Origin: Actinacidiphila alni
GTDB lineage: Bacteria > Actinomycetota > Actinomycetes > Streptomycetales > Streptomycetaceae
DNA length: 64,000 nt
Reading direction: 5' to 3'
NCBI RefSeq assembly: GCF_900112845.1
Contig: NZ_FONG01000005.1
Span: 246,128 to 310,127, forward strand
Below, piece by piece: positions 19,419 to 27,511 of this stretch. The notes beneath the pieces are model-generated. The model was not told the origin of the DNA and made no database searches. It saw only the letters and a list, made by a program, of their open reading frames with translations. Position 1 is the stretch's first letter. Every line of letters starts with the position of its first letter. Position numbers and translations under genes: made by a program.

Positions 19419-21218
19419 GTGTCACAGGAAGACGGTTACGACTACGACGTCGTCGTCATCGGCTCCGGCTTCGGCGGCTCCGTCTCCGCGCTGCGGCTGA
19501 CGGAGAAGGGCTACCGGGTGGGCGTGCTGGAGGCGGGCCGCCGCTTCGCCCGCGACGAACTGCCGAAGAATTCCTGGGACGTCCGCAATTACCTGTGGGC
19601 GCCCGCGCTCGGCCTCTACGGCATCCAGCGCATCCACGTCCTCGGCAATGTGCTGGTGCTGGCCGGCGCGGGCGTCGGCGGCGGCTCCCTGAACTACGCC
19701 AACACCCTCTACGTGCCGCCGAAGGCGTTCTTCGAGGACCGGCAGTGGGGCGCGATCACCGACTGGCAGCGGGAGTTGGCGCCGTACTACGACCAGGCCA
19801 GGCGGATGCTCGGCGTGCGCGTCAATCCCACGCTCACCCCCTCCGACGAGCACCTGAAGGCCGCGGCCGAGGAGATGGGCGTCGGCGACAGCTTCCACCT
19901 GGCCCCGGTCGGCGTCTTCTTCGGCGACGGCGAGGACGCGTCGGGGCAGGCGACGGCGGCGCCCGGCGAGGAGGTGCCCGACCCGTACTTCGGCGGTACG
20001 GGCCCGTCCCGGCGGGCCTGCACCGAGTGCGGCGAGTGCATGACCGGCTGCCGGCACGGCGCGAAGAACACCCTCACCGAGAACTACCTCCACCTGGCGG
20101 AGCGGGCGGGCGCCGTCATCCACCCGATGACCACGGTGGTCGACCTCACCGAGGACCCGGAGGGGGGTTACCGCGTCACGTCCGTCCCGACCGACCGGCG
20201 CAAGAAGGGCGAGCGCCGTGTGCTGAGGGCCCGTCAGGTCGTGGTCGCGGCGGGCACGTACGGCACCCAGACGCTGCTGCACGCGATGCGCGACGGCGGC
20301 CGGCTGCCCGGCATCTCCGCGCGGCTCGGCGAGCTGACCCGCACCAACTCCGAGGCCCTGGTGGGCGCGCAGACCTCCGCGGGCCGCTACCGCAAGCGCT
20401 ACCCGGACCGCACCCTGGACTTCACCAAGGGCGTCGCCATCACCTCCTCGGTGCACCCCAACGACCACACCCACATCGAGCCGGTGCGCTACGGCAAGGG
20501 CTCCAACGCGATGGGGAATCTGTCGATCATGGCGGCGCCGTACCGCGGGAAGCTGCCGCGCTGGGCGGAATTCGCCGTCAACTACCTGCGCCACCCGGCC
20601 GTCGGCGCCCGCTCGCTGTCCAACTTCCACTGGTCGGAGCGGACGATCATCGGCCTCGTCATGCAGACCAGCGACAATTCGCTGACCACCTACCGCAAGG
20701 CCAAGGGCCTGGGCAAAGGTCTGCTGACGGCCCGTCAGGGGCACGGCGCCCCCAACCCGACGCACATTCCCGAGGGCGCGCGGGCGGCCGAGCTGATCGC
20801 CGCGGAGATCAACGGCTTCGCGGGCAGCAATGTGGGGGAGGCGACGGAGCGGCCGATGACCGCGCACTTCCTGGGCGGCTGCCCGATCGGAGCGGACGCC
20901 GAGCACGGCGTCATCGACCCGTACCACCGGCTCTACGGGCACCCGGGCATCCATGTGGTGGACGGTTCGGCCGTTTCGGCGAATCTCGGCGTCAATCCGT
21001 CGCTGACGATCACCGCGCAGGCCGAGCGCGCGATGTCCTTGTGGCCCAACAAGGGCGAGCGGGACCCGCGTCCGGAGCAGGGCGCGGCCTACCGCGGGGT
21101 CGCCGCGGTACGGCCGGTCGCCCCGGTGGTGCCGGAGGACGCCTTCGGGGCGCTGCGGCTGCCGCTGCTGCCGGTCCCCGCGGTGCCGCCGAAGTCCGAG
21201 CCCGCCTCCGCCGAATGA
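19419..21218 (+). CDS. GMC-family FAD oxidoreductase (ChoD/cholesterol-oxidase-like)
   Basis: Product of 599 residues. FAD-binding VVVIGSGFGGSVSALRL near residue 11; a second nucleotide-binding stretch GAGVGGGSLNYANTLYVPP; C-terminal GMC signature (HVVDGSAVSANLGVNPSLTI, about 515-534). It belongs with the actinobacterial proteins annotated as cholesterol oxidase (Rv3409c in M. tuberculosis lies next to guaB3), but steroid oxidation is not proven for most. Unusual for GMC enzymes is a cysteine cluster CTECGECMTGC (C201, C204, C207, C211), which looks able to bind a metal or Fe-S cluster. A Pro/Val-rich tail ends the protein. Start: GTG after GGAGG. Probably co-transcribed with the aldehyde dehydrogenase. 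Confidence 0.87.
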   Translation: MSQEDGYDYDVVVIGSGFGGSVSALRLTEKGYRVGVLEAGRRFARDELPKNSWDVRNYLWAPALGLYGIQRIHVLGNVLVLAGAGVGGGSLNYANTLYVPPKAFFEDRQWGAITDWQRELAPYYDQARRMLGVRVNPTLTPSDEHLKAAAEEMGVGDSFHLAPVGVFFGDGEDASGQATAAPGEEVPDPYFGGTGPSRRACTECGECMTGCRHGAKNTLTENYLHLAERAGAVIHPMTTVVDLTEDPEGGYRVTSVPTDRRKKGERRVLRARQVVVAAGTYGTQTLLHAMRDGGRLPGISARLGELTRTNSEALVGAQTSAGRYRKRYPDRTLDFTKGVAITSSVHPNDHTHIEPVRYGKGSNAMGNLSIMAAPYRGKLPRWAEFAVNYLRHPAVGARSLSNFHWSERTIIGLVMQTSDNSLTTYRKAKGLGKGLLTARQGHGAPNPTHIPEGARAAELIAAEINGFAGSNVGEATERPMTAHFLGGCPIGADAEHGVIDPYHRLYGHPGIHVVDGSAVSANLGVNPSLTITAQAERAMSLWPNKGERDPRPEQGAAYRGVAAVRPVAPVVPEDAFGALRLPLLPVPAVPPKSEPASAE

Positions 21219-21631
21219 ACGGTGCCGGGCGTACGGTTACGGCCGCGCGTACGGTGCGTCACCCGATCGTGGAGCGGGAGTCCGTGCCGGGTGCCGTACA
21301 TGAGTAATGTGGGTCTCGCAGAGCGGCCGGACCCGAGCGTCCCCGGAGCCGACCGCCTCTTTGAGTCGTGACCGGGCTGCTGTCCCCTGCCGTCCGGTCA
21401 CATTCACCGATACGAGGTCCCACGGCGGCGGCACACCTGCCGCCGCCTCATCGCATCGGTCACACCCCGCCCAGCTGCGTCTGGGCGGTGTCCAGTTCCA
21501 CGCGTGGTGTTGGGTTACCGCCCCTGGATGGCACGGACACCACCTCCAACGAAGCCGCCGCGGGCCGGTCACGTGCCGTACGGGTGATGCCGCCCGAAAG
21601 GGCGAAACGTCACGCCTGGCCCGTGCCCGCC
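21219..21631. other. Gene-free, hairpin-rich region; candidate structured RNA
   Basis: 413 bp between two convergent genes with no credible reading frame. It holds several consecutive stems: GTGACCGG/CCGGTCAC (21368-21375 with 21394-21401); an extended hairpin closed by CCGAT/ATCGG (21407-21411 with 21455-21459) and GAGG/CCTC, with a perfect 10-bp inner stem GGCGGCGGCA/TGCCGCCGCC (21424-21433 with 21438-21447); and CGCCCAG/CTGGGCG (21468-21474 with 21481-21487) extended by ACAC/GTGT. This exceeds what a simple terminator needs. Strand and function are unknown; I recognise no known RNA family. Confidence 0.5.
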
Positions 21632-21904
21632 TCACACTTTGCCGCGGCACAGCTCCAGCAGCGTCATCGCCAGCGTGGTGCCCGGCCTGCCCAACTCCGC
21701 GCTGTAGTGCGTCAGGACCTCCATCTCGCGGTTCAGGCTCACCCGGCGCCCGCCGGCCCCGATCCGCTCGTGCTGGATCTGCCCGGACACCGTCATCCGT
21801 TCCCGGACGAGGTCGATGATGCGGGTGTCCAGGTCGTCGATCCGCCGCCGCTTCTCCGCGATGACGGTTTCGGTTCCTGCCGCTTCAGGAGTGGGGGTGG
21901 TCAT
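21632..21904 (-). CDS. Chorismate mutase, AroQ class
   Basis: Product of 90 residues, the normal size of a stand-alone monofunctional AroQ mutase. It converts chorismate to prephenate at the branch to Phe and Tyr. The helical core is visible: RRRIDDLDTRIIDLVRERM (first helix with the essential Arg), QIQHERIGAGGRRVSLNREMEVL, and a short C-terminal helix. The start is the ATG at 21904 with GAGGAG upstream; an 18-codon upstream extension is Gly/Arg/Pro-rich and overlaps leader structures. A hairpin with a T-run and a small leader frame lie 5' of the gene and suggest attenuation. It is divergent from guaA. Confidence 0.88.
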   Translation of the reverse strand: MTTPTPEAAGTETVIAEKRRRIDDLDTRIIDLVRERMTVSGQIQHERIGAGGRRVSLNREMEVLTHYSAELGRPGTTLAMTLLELCRGKV

Positions 21905-21961
21905 GGCTGCTGCTCCTCGGGGGTGCGGCGTCCGCCGGCCCCCGGCCCCGGGCGACACAAA

Positions 21962-21994
21962 AGGCGCCCGGGGGCCGAGTGGCCCGGGGCGCCT
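21962..21994 (-). terminator. Hairpin plus T-run in the chorismate mutase leader (possible attenuator)
   Basis: Read on the minus strand, a GC-rich stem (AGGCGCCCCGGGCC pairing with the GGCCCCCGGGCGCC side, one bulge, 4-nt loop) ends directly in TTTT, about 57 nt before the chorismate mutase ATG. Its place between a small leader frame (22019-22087) and the gene fits a transcription attenuator. It could also be a plain terminator for an unrelated minus-strand transcript. Confidence 0.5.
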
Positions 21995-22018
21995 GTGGTG
22001 GTCGCTGGATTCAGATGC

Positions 22019-22087
22019 TCACGCGACGCGACTACGGCAGCCGGACCGGCCGGTGCCATAGGTAAACGTGACGCTGTGCGTGTGCAT
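22019..22087 (-). CDS. Putative 22-residue leader peptide upstream of chorismate mutase
   Basis: A small minus-strand frame starting with ATG, reading [20 protein letters not shown] plus VA and a TGA stop. It contains one Phe and one Tyr close together (TFTY), which would suit control by Phe/Tyr supply of the downstream mutase, and the GC-rich hairpin with T-run begins 25 nt after its stop. The ribosome site is weak and only two relevant codons occur, so it is a candidate only. Confidence 0.35.
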   Translation of the reverse strand: MHTHSVTFTYGTGRSGCRSRVA

Positions 22088-22150
22088 GGCGTCAGTCTGC
22101 ACCGCCCGCGCCCGTAGGGGCAAGCCGGATTTCCGGCCCCGGCCAGCCGG

Positions 22151-22156
22151 TAGAAT
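22151..22156 (+). promoter_or_regulatory. guaA promoter -10 element
   Basis: TAGAAT, a good match to the principal-sigma -10 consensus, lies 38 bp before the guaA GTG and would give a leader of about 30 nt. No strong -35 hexamer is visible at 17-18 bp. Confidence 0.5.
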
Positions 22157-22194
22157 CGGCCACCTACCCCGTTGGAACCGCCGGAAGGCACACC

Positions 22195-23778
22195 GTGGCA
22201 GCAGTGACCCCACCCGAAGCACCGGACGTCGTCCTGGTCGTCGACTTCGGCGCGCAGTACGCGCAGCTCATCGCGCGCCGGGTGCGGGAGGCCCGGGTGT
22301 ACAGCGAGATCGTGCCGTCGACGATGCCGGTGCCGGAGATGCTGGCGAAGAAGCCGGCCGCGATCATCCTGTCCGGCGGCCCGTCGTCGGTGTACGCGGA
22401 GGGCGCCCCGTCCCTGGACGCGGCGATCTTCCAGGCGGGCGTCCCCGTGTTCGGCATGTGCTACGGCTTCCAGCTGATGGCGACCGCGCTCGGCGGCACC
22501 GTGGACAACACCGGGGCGCGCGAGTACGGCCGTACCGCGCTGGCGGTCTCCAAGCCGGGCTCGACCCTCTTCGAGGGCACCCCGGCCGAGCAGTCGGTGT
22601 GGATGTCGCACGGCGACGCCTGCTCCGCGGCGCCCGCGGGCTTCACCGTCACCGCGTCCACCGGAGTGGTGCCCGTCGCCGCCTTCGAGAACGACGAGCA
22701 GCGGCTGTACGGCGTCCAGTACCACCCCGAGGTGCTGCACTCCACGCACGGCCAGCAGATCCTGGAGCACTTCCTCTACCGCGGCGCGGGCCTGGCCCCG
22801 ACGTGGACGACCACCAATGTGGTGGACGAGCAGATCGCGCTGATCCGCGAGCAGGTCGGCAGCAGCCGGGCGATCTGCGGGCTGTCCGGCGGCGTGGACT
22901 CCGCGGTCGCCGCCGCCCTGGTGCAGAAGGCCATCGGGTCCCAGCTGACCTGCGTGTACGTCGACCACGGTCTGATGCGCAAGGGCGAGACCGAACAGGT
23001 CGAGAAGGACTTCGTGGCCGCGACCGGCGTCGAGCTGAAGGTCGTGGACGCCGCCGACCGTTTCCTGGCCGCGCTCGCCGGGGTCAGCGACCCCGAGCAG
23101 AAGCGCAAGATCATCGGCCGGGAGTTCATCCGGGTCTTCGAGCAGGCGCAGGCGGAGATCGTCGCCGAGGCCCCCGGCGACCAGCCGGTGGAGTTCCTGG
23201 TGCAGGGCACCCTCTACCCGGACGTGGTGGAGTCCGGCGGCGGCACCGGCACCGCGAACATCAAGTCGCACCACAATGTCGGCGGCCTCCCCGAGGACCT
23301 GGAGTTCCGGCTCGTCGAACCGCTGCGCAAGCTGTTCAAGGACGAGGTGCGGATGGTCGGCCAGGAGCTGGGCCTGCCCGAGGAGATCGTCCAGCGGCAG
23401 CCCTTCCCCGGCCCGGGCCTCGGCATCCGGATCGTCGGCGAGGTCACGAAGGAGCGCCTCGACCTGCTGCGCGAGGCCGACGCGATCGCCCGCGAGGAGC
23501 TGACCGCGGCCGGCCTCGACCGCGACATCTGGCAGTGCCCGGTGGTGCTGCTCGCCGATGTCCGCTCCGTCGGCGTCCAGGGCGACGGCCGCACCTACGG
23601 CCACCCGATCGTGCTGCGCCCGGTCTCCTCCGAGGACGCCATGACCGCCGACTGGTCGCGGCTGCCGTACGAGGTGCTGGCGAAGATCTCCACCCGGATC
23701 ACCAACGAGGTCGCGGACGTCAACCGTGTGGTGCTCGACGTGACGAGCAAGCCGCCGGGCACCATCGAGTGGGAGTGA
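22195..23778 (+). CDS. guaA: GMP synthase (glutamine-hydrolysing)
   Basis: Cytoplasmic enzyme that aminates XMP to GMP with glutamine and ATP, completing the pathway begun by guaB at 1.3 kb. Product of 527 residues, full length. The N-terminal class I glutaminase has nucleophile Cys89 in [10 protein letters not shown] and His/Glu in [11 protein letters not shown]; the ATP pyrophosphatase P-loop [10 protein letters not shown] is near 229; the C-terminal dimerisation domain ends in KPPGTIEWE. Start: GTG with GGAAGG 7 nt upstream. A strong hairpin follows the stop. Confidence 0.96.
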   Translation: MAAVTPPEAPDVVLVVDFGAQYAQLIARRVREARVYSEIVPSTMPVPEMLAKKPAAIILSGGPSSVYAEGAPSLDAAIFQAGVPVFGMCYGFQLMATALGGTVDNTGAREYGRTALAVSKPGSTLFEGTPAEQSVWMSHGDACSAAPAGFTVTASTGVVPVAAFENDEQRLYGVQYHPEVLHSTHGQQILEHFLYRGAGLAPTWTTTNVVDEQIALIREQVGSSRAICGLSGGVDSAVAAALVQKAIGSQLTCVYVDHGLMRKGETEQVEKDFVAATGVELKVVDAADRFLAALAGVSDPEQKRKIIGREFIRVFEQAQAEIVAEAPGDQPVEFLVQGTLYPDVVESGGGTGTANIKSHHNVGGLPEDLEFRLVEPLRKLFKDEVRMVGQELGLPEEIVQRQPFPGPGLGIRIVGEVTKERLDLLREADAIAREELTAAGLDRDIWQCPVVLLADVRSVGVQGDGRTYGHPIVLRPVSSEDAMTADWSRLPYEVLAKISTRITNEVADVNRVVLDVTSKPPGTIEWE

Positions 23779-23781
23779 CGC

Positions 23782-23810
23782 CGGGCCCGGGGCCACGCGC
23801 CCCGGGCCCG
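23782..23810 (+). terminator. guaA terminator hairpin
   Basis: A 12-bp stem CGGGCCCGGGGC/GCCCCGGGCCCG with loop CACGC, followed within 10 nt by TTTTCT. It lies just after the guaA stop. Confidence 0.75.
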
Positions 23811-23932
23811 CGCGCGGTTTTCTCGCCGACCCCTTGAGTCACAGCGGCCGGGTGTACGTATGTGCACCTGAGGGCGCCGTACCGGAGACTCGTTCCCAGC
23901 AGGGAACACCCGTACGGCGGGATTGGCGGACC

Positions 23933-24502
23933 ATGATGCTCGAACGGCTCGATGCCTGGCGGGACACCGCCCGTCGCTACGCGCTGCTGCCCCTGCGGAT
24001 CTTCCTCGGCGTGACCTTCATCTACGCCGGTCTCGACAAGCTGACCAGCGACACCTTCTTCACCGACTCGGCCAACGGCTCGCTGCTGCAGATCCTGCAC
24101 GGCGCCCACGACACCGCCGCGATCCCGGCGATGGTCGACCTGGCACTCAAGGCGCCGCACGGCTTCGGCTACGCCATCGCGCTCGGCGAGATAGCGGCCG
24201 GGCTCGGCACCCTGTTCGGGCTGCTGGGCCGGGTCGCGGCCACCGGCGGCGCGCTGATCTCGCTGAGCCTGTGGCTGACGGTGAGCTGGTCCTCCACGCC
24301 GTACTACTACGGCAACGACCTGGCGTATCTGATGGCCTGGCTGCCGCTGGTGCTGGCCGGCGCGCCCTACCTGTCGCTGGACGCGCTGCTCGTCGCACGC
24401 CGCAAGGGCCGCGGCGGCGGTGCCGCGGCCGGTACGGAGGGGGCCGCGGTCACGTCCGGGGCCGCGTCCGGCGCCCCCGTACCGCCCTCACGACCTGCGT
24501 GA
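23933..24502 (+). CDS. DoxX-family membrane protein
   Basis: Product of 189 residues with a DoxX/DoxD-like four-helix membrane core: LLPLRIFLGVTFIYAGLDKL (first helix with the typical LR-G-F--G--K pattern), then GYAIALGEIAAGLGTLFGLL, AATGGALISLSLWLTVS and LAYLMAWLPLVLAGAPYLSL. The C-terminal tail is Gly/Ala-rich. Family members act in redox or thiol stress complexes, or have unknown function. The start is the ATG pair at 23933/23936; the longer frame from 23834 contains no ribosome site. Its 3' end overlaps the tail of the convergent small membrane protein gene by 53 bp. Confidence 0.82.
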   Translation: MMLERLDAWRDTARRYALLPLRIFLGVTFIYAGLDKLTSDTFFTDSANGSLLQILHGAHDTAAIPAMVDLALKAPHGFGYAIALGEIAAGLGTLFGLLGRVAATGGALISLSLWLTVSWSSTPYYYGNDLAYLMAWLPLVLAGAPYLSLDALLVARRKGRGGGAAAGTEGAAVTSGAASGAPVPPSRPA

Positions 24503-24668
24503 GGATCGCGGTGGCCACCGCGACCAGCAGGCCGCCGACGACCAGCGGGACCGACCTGCCGGGCCGCAGGTCCCACACCCGGCACACATCGAGGATGAAG
24601 CAGACCATCAGGGTCAGCAGCACCAGACCCATGACGAGGACGGCGGGCTCGAAGCGGTGCTTCCTCAC
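24450..24668 (-). CDS. Small two-helix membrane protein coupled to the PspC protein
   Basis: Product of 72 residues (MRKHRFEPAVLVMGLVLLTL at the start). There are two hydrophobic helices (about 9-27 and 41-60) and a basic Arg-rich C-terminus. Its GTG start overlaps the TGA stop of the upstream PspC gene in a GTGA junction (24665-24668), so the two are translationally coupled. No family is recognised; the pairing suggests a small partner or subunit of the PspC/toast-rack protein. Confidence 0.75.
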   Translation of the reverse strand: MRKHRFEPAVLVMGLVLLTLMVCFILDVCRVWDLRPGRSVPLVVGGLLVAVATAILTQVVRAVRGRRTRPRT

Positions 24669-26059
24669 CGGTTCACCGCCTCCCTCGCGCCGGTCCCGGC
24701 GGCGGGCCGGCCGGTCTCCTTCACGGGCGCCCGGCCGGTGTCCTTCGGCTGCGACCGGTCGATCCGTACGTAGCCGACCGCGACGTCCGCGTCGATGATC
24801 ACGGTGCCGGTGGACAGGGTGCCCGGGGGCGGGGCGAAGATCACGGGCTTGTCCTTCTCGTTCTTGACGTTGACACCGGTGTGCGAGTCGCCTTGCAGCA
24901 GCACGTCGCCGACGGCCACGTGATAGGTGAGCACCACCGTGGCGTCCTCCGGCAGCTTGATCACCACCTCGCCGACGTGCACCCGCAGCCGGGTGCTGAC
25001 CGTACGGCCGTCCAGCGCCAGGGCCGTCAGGTCGAAGGTGCCGCTGCCGGTGTTGCGCTGGTAGGAGTCCTGGACGGCGGCGGCCGTCGTGGGCCGCCAG
25101 GTGACCTCCCAGCCCGCCCGGTCGTGCGGCAGCGAGGCCGTGCCGATCAGCCCGGCCAGCGTCACCAGGGCGAAGAAGACGGTGCCGCCGCGCGCCCGGC
25201 CCAGGAACGACGCCACCACGAAGGCGACACCGAAGACACCGAGCACCGCGATCAGGCCGATCTCGACCGCCACATTGGGCACCTGGTACGGCCAAGCCAC
25301 CCCGGTGCCGACCGCGCCCGCGGTGATCACCAGCAGGAAGACGGCCAGACCGAACGCCCAGGAACTCTCCTTCTTGCGGGCCGTGCGCTTCCGCTCCCGC
25401 CAGGCGGCCTTGTCCTCGTCGCCGTACGGGCCGTCGTCCGGGCCCCACAGATACGACGGCTCCTTGCCCAGCGGGTCGCGCCACCAGGACGACGAGCCGC
25501 CGGGCTCCGGCGGCGCCTGCACCGCGGGCGGCGCGTCCACCACCGCGCTCGCCGTCACCGACGAGGCGGCCGCCGGGCCCGCGGCCTGCCGGCGCCGCAG
25601 CTGATTCCAGTAGATCGCGCCGGCCGTCGCGGCCAGCAGGATCAGCGAGAACGCCTGGTCGTCGCCGTTGTCCAGCATCGACGCGTACAGGCCGCAGCCG
25701 ACCAGCGCCATCAGCACCGCGGTCAGCGGCGCGCCCTCGATCCGGCCGGACAGCAGCCGCTGCGCCTCGCTCTGCCGCTCGCCCTCCTGCGGGACGACCA
25801 GCCAGCCCATGCCGTAGACGATCAGGCCGATGCCGCCGGTCAGCGAGAGCACGGCCAGCACGATCCGGAAGATCACCGGGTCGACGTCGAAGTAGCGGCC
25901 CGCGCCGTCGCACACGCCCGCGAGCACCTTGTGGTCGCGGCCGCGGGTCAGGCGGCGCCTGGGCGCGGTGTCCTCGCCGCCGTCCGCGGCGGCGGGCCTG
26001 CGTCCGAGCCCTGGATCGGCTCGCGTGCTGCCCGGCTTCTGCGGGGGCTGGTCCGTCAT
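24665..26059 (-). CDS. PspC domain membrane protein with C-terminal toast-rack-like domain
   Basis: Product of 464 residues. N-terminal Pro/Arg-rich tail, then a PspC domain (about 35-105: RGRDHKVLAGVCDGAGRYFD, VLSLTGGIGLIVYGMGWLVVP), further membrane segments (ALVGCGLYASML, LILLAATAGAIYW, AFGLAVFLLVITAGAVGTGV, VEIGLIAVLGVFGVAFVVA) and a beta-rich extracellular C-terminus (LRVHVGEVVIKLPEDATVVL onward) of the toast-rack/LiaF type. Such proteins sense or stabilise the envelope under stress. It is divergent from a PspC histidine kinase and coupled to the small protein at 24450. Start: ATG of MTDQPPQKP. Confidence 0.85.
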   Translation of the reverse strand: MTDQPPQKPGSTRADPGLGRRPAAADGGEDTAPRRRLTRGRDHKVLAGVCDGAGRYFDVDPVIFRIVLAVLSLTGGIGLIVYGMGWLVVPQEGERQSEAQRLLSGRIEGAPLTAVLMALVGCGLYASMLDNGDDQAFSLILLAATAGAIYWNQLRRRQAAGPAAASSVTASAVVDAPPAVQAPPEPGGSSSWWRDPLGKEPSYLWGPDDGPYGDEDKAAWRERKRTARKKESSWAFGLAVFLLVITAGAVGTGVAWPYQVPNVAVEIGLIAVLGVFGVAFVVASFLGRARGGTVFFALVTLAGLIGTASLPHDRAGWEVTWRPTTAAAVQDSYQRNTGSGTFDLTALALDGRTVSTRLRVHVGEVVIKLPEDATVVLTYHVAVGDVLLQGDSHTGVNVKNEKDKPVIFAPPPGTLSTGTVIIDADVAVGYVRIDRSQPKDTGRAPVKETGRPAAGTGAREAVNR

Positions 26060-26194
26060 ACGACCATGGTGACGGCTCGCGGCGCCGCCGGGCACCCGCC
26101 CCGACCCTGGTACGTCCCTGATCCGCACCCCGGGCAACCCTTGGGGGGACAACCCTGATGCCCCGGGCGGCCCCGGCGTGTGACGATCGGGGGT

Positions 26195-27511
26195 ATGTCA
26201 GCGAGCAGCCCCGCCGGAGCGTCCGGCAAACCCGGGCCGCGGCCCGGCGGCGGGCCCACCGGGGCGTCCTTCCTGTCCGGACCCGAGCCGCAGGATTCCG
26301 GCGTCCGCAAGCTCTACCGCAGCTCCGAGGGCCGGATGGTCGGCGGTGTCGCCCGCGGTCTGGCCGGGCACCTCGGGCTGCCCGTGCTGTGGGTGCGCGC
26401 CCTGTTCGTGCTGCTCGCGCTCTTCAACGGCATCGGTGTGCTGCTCTACGCCGTCTTCTGGTTCTTCGTGCCGCTGGGCGTCGGCGGTGTCGCCATGGCC
26501 AAGGAGCCGCGCGACGCCCGCTCCTGGCTGGCCGGCAAGCGCCCCGACAAGGGCCAGATCATGGCGCTGATCGCGCTCGCGGTCGGCACCGGCATCCTGA
26601 TCGACAATCTCAACCTCGGCGCCGCCAACCGCGCCGTGTGGCCGCTGCTGGTCATCGGCCTCGGCGTCGCCCTGGTGTGGCGGCAGGCCGACAACGCGCG
26701 CAAGGCCCGCTGGGTCGAGATGAGCCAGGGCAAGCGCTTCTGGCCGCTGGCCCGGGCCGCCGCCGGGATCGGCCTGGTCGTCGCGGGTGTCACCGGCTTC
26801 ATCGTGGTACGCGGCTCCGGCAGCCACCTCGGCGGCATCCTCCAGGCGGCGCTCGCCGTGCTCGTCGGTGTCGCGCTGATCGCCGGCCCGTATCTGGTGC
26901 GGATGACGCAGGACCTGTCGACGGAGCGGCTGATGCGCATCCGCGCCCAGGAGCGCGCCGAGGTCGCCGCCCATGTGCACGACTCCGTGCTGCACACCCT
27001 GACCCTGATCCAGCGGCACGCCGAGGACCCCCGCGAGGTCAACCGGCTGGCCCGCGCCCAGGAACGCGAGCTGCGCGCCTGGCTCTACCGCCCCGAGGGC
27101 ACCGGCCGCGACGACGAGCCGACGACGGTCGCCGAGGGCGTACGCGCCGCCGCCGCCGAGGTCGAGGACGCGCACGGCGTCCCGGTCGAGGTGGTCTGCG
27201 TCGGCGACTGCCCGCTCGACGAGAAGCTGGCGGCACAGATGCAGGCCGCGCGGGAGGCAATGGTGAACGCGGCCAAGTACGGTGGCAGCGGACCCGTTCA
27301 GGTCTACGCGGAGGTGGAGGGCACCAAGGTGTTCGTCTCCGTGCGCGACCACGGCCCGGGGTTCGACCTCGACCAGGTGCCCGACGACCGGATGGGCGTC
27401 CGCGAGTCGATCATCGGCCGTATGCAGCGCAACGGCGGCGAGGCCCGGCTGCGGGCCGCACCCGGCGGCGGTACGGAAGTCGAACTGGAGATGGAGAGGG
27501 TGGCGGCATGA
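26195..27511 (+). CDS. Sensor histidine kinase with PspC domain
   Basis: Product of 438 residues. Disordered Gly/Pro start, PspC domain (about 38-100: LYRSSEGRMVGGVARGLAGH, VLLYAVFWFFVPLG), further helices (122-138, 147-162, 187-206, 214-235), then a short HisKA_3-type dimerisation region with His262 in AAHVHDSVLHTLTLIQ and an HATPase domain (EAMVNAAKYGG, VRDHGPGFDLDQV, GGGTEVELEM). No extracellular sensor domain is seen, so the signal is probably sensed in the membrane through PspC or with the divergent toast-rack protein. The stop overlaps the response regulator start (ATGA). Start: ATG at 26195 after CGGGGG; an in-frame GTG at 26180 is possible. Confidence 0.9.
   Translation: MSASSPAGASGKPGPRPGGGPTGASFLSGPEPQDSGVRKLYRSSEGRMVGGVARGLAGHLGLPVLWVRALFVLLALFNGIGVLLYAVFWFFVPLGVGGVAMAKEPRDARSWLAGKRPDKGQIMALIALAVGTGILIDNLNLGAANRAVWPLLVIGLGVALVWRQADNARKARWVEMSQGKRFWPLARAAAGIGLVVAGVTGFIVVRGSGSHLGGILQAALAVLVGVALIAGPYLVRMTQDLSTERLMRIRAQERAEVAAHVHDSVLHTLTLIQRHAEDPREVNRLARAQERELRAWLYRPEGTGRDDEPTTVAEGVRAAAAEVEDAHGVPVEVVCVGDCPLDEKLAAQMQAAREAMVNAAKYGGSGPVQVYAEVEGTKVFVSVRDHGPGFDLDQVPDDRMGVRESIIGRMQRNGGEARLRAAPGGGTEVELEMERVAA

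Noticed and set aside
26060..26194. Longer starts for both divergent PspC genes (26152 on minus, 26158/26180 on plus)
   Set aside because: The extensions would overlap each other's promoter region and are low-complexity; the chosen ATGs have ribosome sites or conserved starts.
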